Source of the DNA: Solibacillus sp045640265
Lineage (GTDB): Bacteria > Bacillota > Bacilli > Bacillales_A > Planococcaceae
DNA: 12,622 nucleotides
Direction: 5' to 3'
NCBI GenBank assembly: GCA_045640265.1
Contig: JAZUES010000039.1
Coordinates: 1 to 12,622, forward strand
Part shown: positions 6,790 to 12,622 of the stretch, piece after piece
Layout: each line of letters opens with the position of its first letter
Position numbering within the stretch: the first letter of the stretch is position 1
Program-made: the position numbers and the translations under genes
The notes under the pieces: generated by a model
What the model was told of the DNA's origin: nothing
The model's input: only the letters and a program-made list of their open reading frames with translations
Database searches by the model: none

Positions 6790-6813
6790 CCATTTGCTAC
6801 ACCACTTTCTCAT

Positions 6814-6855
6814 AAAACTTAAAAGCCAAAGCCGCGAACGGTCTTTGGCTTTTAA
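6814..6855 (-). terminator. Hairpin terminator between dnaK and dnaJ
   Basis: Thirteen base pairs (6819-6831 with 6843-6855, core AAAGCCAAAG/CTTTGGCTTT) are extended by an inner CCG/CGG stem capped by TTCG on the minus strand. The stem ends in CTTTTAA and is followed by GTTTTA. It starts 21 bases after the dnaK stop. The U-tract is interrupted, so partial termination or 3'-end protection of the dnaK message is likely. Confidence 0.78.
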
Positions 6856-6876
6856 TTGTTTTTATTTTAACGAATC

Positions 6877-8724
6877 TTATTTATCGTCTTTTACTTCTTC
6901 AAAGTCAGCGTCTACGATATCATCATCTTTTTTACCAGCATCAGCCGCGCCGTCAAAGCCTTCAGCTCCGCCACCAGCAGCTTGTTGTGCTGCAGCAGCT
7001 TGTTCATATACTTTCATTACAAGCGGTTGTAGAACACCTTCTAATTTTTCTTTAGAAGCTTTGATGCCTTCAAGTTCGCCTTTTTCTAAAGCAGCTTTTA
7101 ATTCATCACGAGCATCTTCTACAGATTTCTTTTCATCTTCTGTAATTTGCTCACCTAAATCTTTGATTGTTTTATCAACTTGGAATACTAATTGATCTGC
7201 TTCATTGCGTAAGTCAGCTTCTTCTTTACGTTTTGCATCCGCATCGGCATTTGCTTCTGCGTCTTTGACCATGCGTTCGATTTCTTCTTCTGAAAGACCA
7301 GAATCAGATTGAATCACAATTGTTTGTTCTTTTTGTGTACCTAAGTCTTTTGCTTTAACTGATACGATACCATTTGCATCGATATCGAATGTTACTTCGA
7401 TTTGTGGAATACCACGTGGTGCTGGTGGAATATCAGATAATTGGAAGCGACCTAAAGTTTTGTTATCTGCAGCCATTGAACGTTCACCTTGTACTACGTG
7501 AATGTCTACTGCTGGTTGGTTATCTGCAGCTGTTGAGAACACTTGAGATTTAGAAGTTGGGATCGTTGTGTTACGGTCGATTAATTTTGTCATAACGCCA
7601 CCCATAGTTTCGATACCTAATGATAATGGAGTTACGTCTAATAATAATACGCCTTGAACGTCACCAGCTAATACGCCACCTTGTACAGCAGCACCCATTG
7701 CTACTACTTCATCTGGGTTAACACCTTTGTGTGGTTCGTGACCAGTAGCTTTTTTGATTGCTTCTACTACTGCAGGAATACGAGTAGAACCACCTACTAA
7801 GATAACTTTATCTAATTCAGAAGCAGAAAGACCTGCATCTGATAATGCTTGACGAGTTGGTGTGATTGTACGTTCTACTAAATCACTTGTTAATTCATCA
7901 AATTTTGCACGAGTTAAGTTCATTTCTAAGTGTAATGGACCTTCTGCACCAGCAGTGATGAATGGTAATGAAATTTGAGCAGAAGTGACACCTGATAAGT
8001 CTTTTTTAGCTTTTTCAGCTGCATCTTTTAAACGTTGCATAGCCATTTTATCTTTTGATAAGTCAACGCCATTTTCTTTTTTGAATTCAGCTACTAAGTA
8101 ATTGATGATTTTGTCGTCGAAGTTGTCACCACCAAGTTTGTTGTCACCTGCTGTTGCTAATACTTCGAATACGCCATCAGCTAATTCAAGAATTGATACG
8201 TCGAATGTACCGCCACCTAAGTCGAATACTAATACTTTTTGGTCAACGTCTTGTTGATCTAAGCCGTAAGCTAATGCTGCAGCTGTAGGTTCGTTGATAA
8301 TACGTTCTACTTCTAAACCAGCAATTTTACCAGCGTCTTTTGTTGCTTGACGTTGCGCATCGTTGAAGTAAGCAGGAACAGTGATTACTGCTTTTGTTAC
8401 TTTTTCGCCTAAATAATCTTCAGCGTAGCCTTTTAAGTATTGTAGAATCATTGCTGATACTTCTTGTGGAGTGTAATCAGTGCCATCTACAGTTACTTTT
8501 TCGCTTGTACCCATTTTTGATTTGATTGAAATAATTGTATTTGGGTTAGTTACAGCTTGACGTTTTGCTACTTCCCCAACTTGTTTTTCACCGTTTTTGA
8601 ATGCTACAACAGATGGTGTTGTACGGTTACCTTCTGGGTTTGGAATTACTTTTGGCTCTCCGCCCTCTAATACTGATACACATGAGTTAGTTGTACCTAA
8701 GTCAATACCGATAATTTTGCTCAT
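6877..8724 (-). CDS. dnaK: Chaperone DnaK (Hsp70)
   Basis: ATP-dependent chaperone, central to protein folding and heat-shock recovery. The 615 residues show the full Hsp70 layout. The ATPase domain has IGIDLGTTNSC (5-15), the second phosphate motif VFDLGGGTFDVS (166-177) and the adenosine motif VILVGGSTRIPAV (307-319). The interdomain linker and start of the substrate domain read VLLLDVTPLSLGIETMGGV (359-377). The helical lid is followed by an Ala/Gly-rich tail ending in an acidic DDIVDADFEEVKDD segment. The length is typical of Gram-positive DnaK, which lacks an insertion found in the E. coli ATPase domain. ATG 8722-8724 has AGGAGG (8736-8741) 11 bases upstream. It is preceded by an unusually long structured spacer after grpE and followed by a terminator-like hairpin. 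Control is inferred to be through the CIRCE site upstream of hrcA. Confidence 0.99.
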   Translation of the reverse strand: MSKIIGIDLGTTNSCVSVLEGGEPKVIPNPEGNRTTPSVVAFKNGEKQVGEVAKRQAVTNPNTIISIKSKMGTSEKVTVDGTDYTPQEVSAMILQYLKGYAEDYLGEKVTKAVITVPAYFNDAQRQATKDAGKIAGLEVERIINEPTAAALAYGLDQQDVDQKVLVFDLGGGTFDVSILELADGVFEVLATAGDNKLGGDNFDDKIINYLVAEFKKENGVDLSKDKMAMQRLKDAAEKAKKDLSGVTSAQISLPFITAGAEGPLHLEMNLTRAKFDELTSDLVERTITPTRQALSDAGLSASELDKVILVGGSTRIPAVVEAIKKATGHEPHKGVNPDEVVAMGAAVQGGVLAGDVQGVLLLDVTPLSLGIETMGGVMTKLIDRNTTIPTSKSQVFSTAADNQPAVDIHVVQGERSMAADNKTLGRFQLSDIPPAPRGIPQIEVTFDIDANGIVSVKAKDLGTQKEQTIVIQSDSGLSEEEIERMVKDAEANADADAKRKEEADLRNEADQLVFQVDKTIKDLGEQITEDEKKSVEDARDELKAALEKGELEGIKASKEKLEGVLQPLVMKVYEQAAAAQQAAGGGAEGFDGAADAGKKDDDIVDADFEEVKDDK

Positions 8725-8748
8725 AATTCGTTTTTCCTCCTATTATTC

Positions 8749-8767
8749 AACACGTATTTCCCGTGTT
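8749..8767 (-). repeat. Small hairpin near dnaK ribosome binding site
   Basis: AACACG (8749-8754) and CGTGTT (8762-8767) form a 6-bp stem with a 7-base loop. It lies just upstream (in transcription) of the dnaK AGGAGG at 8736-8741 and leaves it unpaired. Confidence 0.4.
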
Positions 8768-8816
8768 ATTATCCGATTATTTTTTCATAGATTGATGCCA
8801 TACTTTGCTCTAAGCA

Positions 8817-8862
8817 TGGCAAGAAATTTGATACAAACAAGTTTGATTCAAATTTCTTGCCA
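8817..8862 (-). repeat. Long inverted repeat between grpE and dnaK
   Basis: A perfect 15-bp inverted repeat, TGGCAAGAAATTTGA (8817-8831) with its complement at 8848-8862, surrounds a 16-base centre that itself contains CAAAC-AA-GTTTG. The minus strand continues ATGCTTAG after the stem, so there is no U-tract and it is not a classical terminator. It does not match the CIRCE consensus. Confidence 0.8.
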
Positions 8863-8929
8863 CGAGGATTGAGGCCAACAAAATGTTAGTATCACCACAG
8901 AGCAATTCTACATCACTTAATATGCATCT

Positions 8930-9502
8930 TTATTCGTTTACTGATACCATTGTTGGGCGTAATACGCGGTCTTTTAGTTTGTAGCCTTTTTGTAACTCAC
9001 GTAAGATTGTTCCTGCTTCTTTTTCACTGTCTTGTTCTTGCATAACTGCTTGGTGGAAGTTTGGATCAAAGCTTTCACCTTCTGCGGGAATCACTTCAAG
9101 ACCTTCTTTTTGCGTTGCCGCTACAAGCTGTTGATATACCATTTCAACACCTTTAAATAATGAAGTTGCTTCTTCTGATGTTACTTCCACTTGAAGCGCA
9201 CGGTCTAAATTATCTAATACTGGTAATAGCTCCGTTAAAAGCGATTGTGCACGGTATTTTTCAGCTGCTTCACGATCTAAACGACCGCGACGAGCTAAGT
9301 TATCATAGTCTGCACGTAAACGTAAATAACGTGCTTCTTCCTCTGCTACTTTTGCTTCTAATTCAGCAATTTTTTGTTCTTTTTCATCTAGCACTACTTC
9401 TTCTGTTTCTGTTTCTGTTTCAGCATTTTCTACAGGTTCTACAGGTGTTTCTTCCGTAGTTGCTTTTTCTAACTCTTCGTTCGTCTTTGTTGTTTCAGTC
9501 AC
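8930..9502 (-). CDS. grpE: Nucleotide exchange factor GrpE
   Basis: Homodimeric exchange factor that releases ADP from DnaK. The 190 residues comprise a highly acidic, disordered N-terminus (about 1-40, with ETETETEE), a long coiled coil (about 41-105) including RLRADYDNLARRGRLDRE, and the C-terminal beta-wing that contacts DnaK, with FDPNFHQAVMQ (145-155) and KGYKLKDRVLRPTMVSV (172-188). The start is GTG at 9500-9502, with AAGGAGG (9510-9516) seven bases upstream. It lies 28 bases after hrcA, clearly in the same transcript. The acidic region is encoded by short tandem repeats (9401-9421). Confidence 0.98.
   Translation of the reverse strand: MTETTKTNEELEKATTEETPVEPVENAETETETEEVVLDEKEQKIAELEAKVAEEEARYLRLRADYDNLARRGRLDREAAEKYRAQSLLTELLPVLDNLDRALQVEVTSEEATSLFKGVEMVYQQLVAATQKEGLEVIPAEGESFDPNFHQAVMQEQDSEKEAGTILRELQKGYKLKDRVLRPTMVSVNE
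9401..9421 (-). repeat. Hexanucleotide tandem repeat inside grpE
   Basis: About three and a half tandem copies of the plus-strand unit TTCTGT encode the alternating Glu-Thr stretch near residues 29-35 of GrpE. Because the unit is six bases long, gain or loss of a copy keeps the frame and only changes linker length. Confidence 0.6.
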
Positions 9503-9530
9503 TTGATTTCCTCCTTATTACATCTCATGT

Positions 9531-10550
9531 TTACCCTTTGAAAAAGGCTTGAGATAAACTGCGACGCATTACATCTAACAATGTAACAACTCGCTTATAA
9601 TCCATTCGAGTTGGACCGATTATCGCGATTGCTCCTTGTTGCTCTTCACCTACTAAAAATGAAGCCGTAATGACACTACAATCTTCCATTGCTAAATGAT
9701 TATTTTCTGAACCAATCCGAATTTGAATATCTTGATTTGGCTGATCAAATAATGCTTGCACTTGGCTCTCTTTGTCGATGAGATCTAAAAACATACGCAT
9801 TTTATTAAAATCATGAAATTCAGGTTGGTTTAACATATTTGATTTACCACCATAATAAACTTTGCCTTCAGACTGTCCAGATGGGATTGAAAGGAATGAC
9901 TTAATAATCGATTCGGATGCACTCACATGTTGTTTAAGCACCGATATCGCTTCTGTTTCTAACTTTCTAGGTAAGTCATGAAGCGGTATGCCGACTAAAC
10001 GATCATTTAAAATATTTACCATCTTTTCAATATCAGTTGGACTAATTTCTGGTGGTAACGTTAATGCTCTATTTTCTACATGACCATTGTCTGTGACGAT
10101 AATGGCTACAGCGGTTTGTTCCGAGAGTGGAACGATTTGGAATTTTTTTACGCGATGCTTTTGCACATCTGGTCCGAGTAAAATGGTTGTATAAGTAGTA
10201 AGTTCCGATAAAATATTAGCGGACTCTCTTATAAGTTGTTCGGCTTCGAAAATTTGCTTTTCAAATAAAGTATGGATTTGTTCGACCTCTCCAGCCGTAA
10301 TGACTTGAGGTTTTAATAAATGGTCGACGTAAAAACGATACCCTTTTTCTGATGGGACTCGTCCTGAAGAAGTATGCGTTTTTTCTAAAAAGCCCAACTC
10401 CTCTAAATCTGCCATCTCATTTCGAATTGTTGCTGCACTATACGTAATGCCTTCCTTTTTAGATAATTGACGCGAACCAACAGGCTGAGCAGACATCACA
10501 AAATCATCTACGATTACTTGTAATATTTGTAACTGCCGATTTGTTAACAT
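9531..10550 (-). CDS. hrcA: Heat-inducible transcription repressor HrcA
   Basis: Repressor of class I heat-shock genes that binds CIRCE; by family knowledge its activity depends on GroEL. The 339 residues have an N-terminal winged helix (about 1-75) with SAATIRNEMADLEELGFLEK (38-57) and HTSSGRVPSEKGYRFYVD (59-76), the classic HrcA signature, then the GAF-like dimerisation region ending in IAIIGPTRMDYKRVVTLLD (308-326). ATG 10548-10550 follows AGAGGTGA (10557-10564), which directly abuts CIRCE at 10566-10592. HrcA bound there would cover the region between promoter and ribosome binding site and repress its own operon. It is the first gene of the heat-shock operon. Confidence 0.98.
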   Translation of the reverse strand: MLTNRQLQILQVIVDDFVMSAQPVGSRQLSKKEGITYSAATIRNEMADLEELGFLEKTHTSSGRVPSEKGYRFYVDHLLKPQVITAGEVEQIHTLFEKQIFEAEQLIRESANILSELTTYTTILLGPDVQKHRVKKFQIVPLSEQTAVAIIVTDNGHVENRALTLPPEISPTDIEKMVNILNDRLVGIPLHDLPRKLETEAISVLKQHVSASESIIKSFLSIPSGQSEGKVYYGGKSNMLNQPEFHDFNKMRMFLDLIDKESQVQALFDQPNQDIQIRIGSENNHLAMEDCSVITASFLVGEEQQGAIAIIGPTRMDYKRVVTLLDVMRRSLSQAFFKG

Positions 10551-10565
10551 CTTTTTTCACCTCTG

Positions 10566-10592
10566 TTAGCACTCATTTAAGAGGAGTGCTAA
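10566..10592 (-). promoter_or_regulatory. CIRCE operator (HrcA binding site)
   Basis: A perfect 9-9-9 inverted repeat, TTAGCACTC (10566-10574), nine bases, GAGTGCTAA (10584-10592), is identical to the CIRCE consensus. It lies between the hrcA promoter and its Shine-Dalgarno, so it will also be transcribed as a 5'-leader hairpin. It is the only CIRCE in the window. Confidence 0.98.
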
Positions 10593-10595
10593 TAT

Positions 10596-10631
10596 ATTAT
10601 ATAAATTAGCAAATCTCTAAATTGTTGTCAA
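10596..10631 (-). promoter_or_regulatory. Heat-shock operon promoter
   Basis: A perfect minus-strand -35 box TTGACA lies at 10626-10631. At 17-base spacing the -10 is TAATTT (10603-10608) with an upstream TGC, an extended -10. A perfect TATAAT (10596-10601) also occurs but is 24 bases from TTGACA, so the true -10 is uncertain. Either choice puts the start at or just before CIRCE, as in other Bacillales. The palindrome ACGAATTCGT (10631-10640) abuts the -35 box. Confidence 0.75.
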
Positions 10632-10672
10632 CGAATTCGTACCATTTTTTTAAGAATCTTTTTTAAATGTAA

Positions 10673-11815
10673 TTATTCCATTAAAAAACGTTGGAATACT
10701 TCATTACCAACGAATCGACCTTTTTGAGTCAAACGAATTCCTAAGTCGTCTACATCAATTAACTTTCCGTTTTTTAACTCTTGAATAATTACTTCAAAAT
10801 AATTTTGCATAGGTTCATGGAACTTACTTTCAAATGATTGATAGGACACGCCTTCCACTTTTCGTAAGCCTAAAAACATTTGTTCTTCTATTTTTTCTTC
10901 CTTAGTAACTTCATGTTCTTGTAATAAAGGACGTTCTCCAGCCATAACGGCTTCAATGTACTTTTTAATCGGAGCTACATTAGAATAGCGTATACCTTCA
11001 AGATAACCGTGCGCACCAGCTCCAAATCCTGCGTACTCATCATTATCCCAATAAATTTTATTATGTGTGGACTCATAACCTTTATACGCAAAATTACTGA
11101 TTTCATATTGATGTAATCCGTGTGCCTCCATTTCTTCCATCAATACACCATACATATCCGCTTCTAAATCTTCTGTCGGCAAACTTAGCTTTCCCTTTGC
11201 ATATTGGATATAAAAAATCGTTTTCGGTTCGACAATTAGCGAGTACGCTGAATAATGCGGTAATTTTAATTCAAATGCTTTTTGTAATGTTTCTTTCCAT
11301 TGTTCCATCGATTGTCCTGGTAAACCGTACATCAAATCAATGCTTATATTTTCAAAACCAACTTTTTTAGCATTTTCAATCGTTTCATATACATGTTCAT
11401 TCGAATGAGTACGACCAATTTTCTTTAATAATGTTTGGTCGAATGATTGTACACCCATACTTAATCGATTCACACCACCGTTATAAAGTGCTTGTAGTTT
11501 TTCAACAGTTAACTCATCCGGATTTGCTTCACTACTAAATTCTTTTACGTTAGACATGGGAATATGTTTTGCAATGTGTTGCAATAACTTTTCAATTTGT
11601 GCTGCTGAAAGTGCCGTTGGAGTCCCACCACCTAGAAAAATCGTTTCCACATTAGCAAATGCTTCAGGCATCTTGTTGACGGTCATCTCCATCTCACGTC
11701 CAAGTGCTTCGATATATTCATCTACAGGCTGATTTTTAAAAAACACTTTATTAAAATCGCAGTAATTACAAATTTGATGACAAAAAGGAATGTGAATATA
11801 TACACCTCTAGCCAT
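10673..11815 (-). CDS. hemW: Radical SAM haem chaperone HemW (HemN-like)
   Basis: Often labelled oxygen-independent coproporphyrinogen III oxidase, but family members of this type act as haem chaperones. The 380-residue product has the radical-SAM triad C12-x3-C16-x2-C19 in PFCHQICNYCDF. The residue after the aspartate is Phe, not the fourth Cys of true HemN, which supports HemW. Further signatures are IFLGGGTPTAL (59-69), SSEANPDEL (94-102), RLSMGVQSF (117-125) and DLMYGLPGQS (160-169), with a C-terminal HemN-type winged-helix region. The frame extends 14 codons to 11857, but ATG 11813-11815 (MARGVYIHIPFC) fits family starts and has AAAGGAAGTGAT ten bases or so upstream. No clear terminator follows, so some read-through into hrcA is possible. 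Confidence 0.95.
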   Translation of the reverse strand: MARGVYIHIPFCHQICNYCDFNKVFFKNQPVDEYIEALGREMEMTVNKMPEAFANVETIFLGGGTPTALSAAQIEKLLQHIAKHIPMSNVKEFSSEANPDELTVEKLQALYNGGVNRLSMGVQSFDQTLLKKIGRTHSNEHVYETIENAKKVGFENISIDLMYGLPGQSMEQWKETLQKAFELKLPHYSAYSLIVEPKTIFYIQYAKGKLSLPTEDLEADMYGVLMEEMEAHGLHQYEISNFAYKGYESTHNKIYWDNDEYAGFGAGAHGYLEGIRYSNVAPIKKYIEAVMAGERPLLQEHEVTKEEKIEEQMFLGLRKVEGVSYQSFESKFHEPMQNYFEVIIQELKNGKLIDVDDLGIRLTQKGRFVGNEVFQRFLME

Positions 11816-11898
11816 TTCAATCACTTCCTTTATAAATAATTCAATGTTCTTATTCATTTTATCTTTTCTACACTAAAATACAATTAATAAGAAGAAAC

Positions 11899-11928
11899 AA
11901 AAAAACCGCACTCACGGTAGAGTACGGT
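11899..11928 (-). terminator. Terminator of the 108-aa gene
   Basis: On the minus strand ACCGTACTC (11928-11920) pairs with GAGTGCGGT (11913-11905), including one U-G wobble that exists only in the minus-strand transcript, followed by seven T (11905-11899). It lies 14 bases after the stop codon and separates this gene from hemW. Confidence 0.9.
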
Positions 11929-11942
11929 AACTGTAACCATTA

Positions 11943-12269
11943 TTACATTGAGAAAATTGGTTGTTCTTTATTAACCATCATAATTAAGTCAATGGCATTT
12001 AATTTCGGTAATTTTGCAGAGAATGCTTTTGCTTCTTCCACCGTTTGGAATTGAAATGCGTCTAACTCTTTCATCAGTTCATATTGATTGTCTACTAAAC
12101 GGATCATATAAAGTCTTACAGTTGGGCAGCAGTATTTTGATGCATCAAAATTTTCTCCCGCTATGACGATTCCTACATTAGCAGTATTTTCACTAACAAT
12201 AGTTTCGATAATATGTAGTTCATCTAAAATAAACCACTCTGGTACAATAAGTTGAATTTGATTATTCAT
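11943..12269 (-). CDS. Unrecognised 108-aa protein
   Basis: I do not recognise this small protein. It begins MNNQIQLIVPEWFILDELHI and ends KEQPIFSM. It has no signal peptide or clear membrane helix, though residues 30-38 (ANVGIVIAG) and 92-100 (AIDLIMMVN) are hydrophobic strands. Two adjacent cysteines occur in SKYCCPTVRLY (44-54). The pattern suggests a compact cytosolic alpha/beta fold. An in-frame ATG lies three codons upstream at 12276-12278, but AGGGG sits right against it. ATG 12267-12269 has that AGGGG about nine bases upstream and is preferred. A clean terminator follows it. Upstream is over 300 bases of gene-free DNA, so it is probably a single-gene unit. Coding is supported by length, ribosome binding site and terminator; function is unknown. 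Confidence 0.78.
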   Translation of the reverse strand: MNNQIQLIVPEWFILDELHIIETIVSENTANVGIVIAGENFDASKYCCPTVRLYMIRLVDNQYELMKELDAFQFQTVEEAKAFSAKLPKLNAIDLIMMVNKEQPIFSM

Positions 12270-12278
12270 AAAATCCAT

Positions 12279-12622
12279 CCCCTAACTGAAGTTATTCGTT
12301 TTTTAAAGTCATTAGAAACATCATTACGCATTTCTTTAAAATTGAAAAATTATCAATTCCATCTTCTTAACGGGTAAATACAAGTATATTTTACTATTCT
12401 CTTTATCTATTACTTATCCGTAATTACCGATGTATGTAATTATTCGTTACCTCAATTGTACTACAGTCAATATTTTAATAAAAGTGTCATTTTTGAAAAA
12501 ATTCTTAACATTTTAAATTGAAAATTAGGCAATTTATACCATTACTTTTTTTAACATAAAAGTATTTTTATTAACAAATTAAGTGTTAATTCTCTTTGAA
12601 ATGGTGCTTTTTTATTTTTTTT
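12279..12622. other. AT-rich gene-free region at right edge
   Basis: No reading frame worth calling and no convincing sigma-A promoter for the 108-aa gene were found. The right part carries three copies of TTAACA (near 12505, 12551 and 12571) plus one inverted copy TGTTAA (12584-12589). The last two copies form a 7-bp inverted repeat at 12570-12590. The extreme edge is a plus-strand run of T after GGTGC, possibly part of a terminator whose remainder lies outside the window. Confidence 0.5.

Larger units (their letters stand above)
8725..8929 (-). other. Structured 205-nt grpE-dnaK spacer
   Basis: No reading frame or convincing promoter is visible here. The spacer holds a small hairpin near the dnaK Shine-Dalgarno (8749-8767) and a long hairpin (8817-8862). 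A 7-base outer pairing, TTGCTCT (8805-8811) with AGAGCAA (8899-8905), encloses the long hairpin. TGCCAT (8796-8801) could alternatively pair with ATGGCA (8816-8821), the base of the long hairpin. Such a folded leader before dnaK may set mRNA processing, stability or translation; this is inference. Confidence 0.5.

Noticed and set aside
6794..7195. Plus-strand 133-codon frame rich in Ser and Ala
   Set aside because: It is the antisense of the dnaK C-terminus and spans the dnaK terminator; composition is that of a complement frame.
8817..8862. Long hairpin read as a terminator or second CIRCE
   Set aside because: No U-tract follows the stem and the arms do not contain the TTAGCACTC/GAGTGCTAA consensus.
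9160..9459. Plus-strand 99-codon frame, leucine-rich
   Set aside because: It is the antisense shadow of the grpE coiled coil and acidic tail; the Leu runs come from complementing Glu and Lys codons, and there is no ribosome binding site or independent context.
10673..11815. Annotation as coproporphyrinogen III dehydrogenase HemN
   Set aside because: The cluster motif is CxxxCxxCxF and lacks the fourth cysteine of HemN, and the length is that of HemW.
1..12622. Search for phage, insertion sequence, CRISPR, defence or tRNA/rRNA content
   Set aside because: No transposase, integrase, evenly spaced repeats, tRNA cloverleaf or rRNA sequence was seen; all large frames belong to housekeeping genes of a conserved locus.

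Overview
This window is low-GC Firmicutes chromosome. Every convincing gene lies on the minus strand, so transcription runs from high to low coordinates. The gene order hemW, hrcA, grpE, dnaK, dnaJ, prmA, rsmE ... mtaB ... rpsU is the Bacillales heat-shock/ribosome-maintenance neighbourhood known from Bacillus subtilis. Strong AGGAGG-type Shine-Dalgarno sites, TTG/GTG starts, a perfect CIRCE operator and intrinsic terminators fit this. Protein style suggests Planococcaceae (Lysinibacillus/Solibacillus-like), but that is inference from memory and not a search result.

Layout in transcription order, right to left. 12622-12270 is an AT-rich stretch with no gene. Next come an unrecognised 108-aa protein with its own terminator, then hemW (haem chaperone). 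The class I heat-shock operon follows: promoter plus CIRCE, hrcA (repressor), grpE, a 205-nt structured spacer, dnaK, a terminator-like hairpin with a candidate internal promoter, dnaJ, prmA (L11 methyltransferase), a second internal terminator, and rsmE (16S U1498 methyltransferase). A terminator closes rsmE. A YvbH-like PH-domain gene then sits between rsmE and mtaB, where B. subtilis has a continuous seven-gene operon. mtaB (tRNA methylthiotransferase) has its own possible promoter and a very strong terminator. It is followed by an unrecognised 157-aa protein that starts at TTG, deoC with its own promoter, and the first 35 codons of rpsU behind a near-consensus sigma-A promoter and a palindromic leader.

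HrcA should hold the operon off through CIRCE. GrpE, DnaK and DnaJ form the Hsp70 folding machine, while PrmA, RsmE, MtaB and S21 link the locus to the ribosome and to tRNA modification. The internal hairpins suggest that output is graded along the operon. I see no mobile element, CRISPR array, tRNA, rRNA or defence system. The region is largely ordinary core genome. The points worth a second look are RNA-level structures in the spacers and the two unrecognised small proteins.
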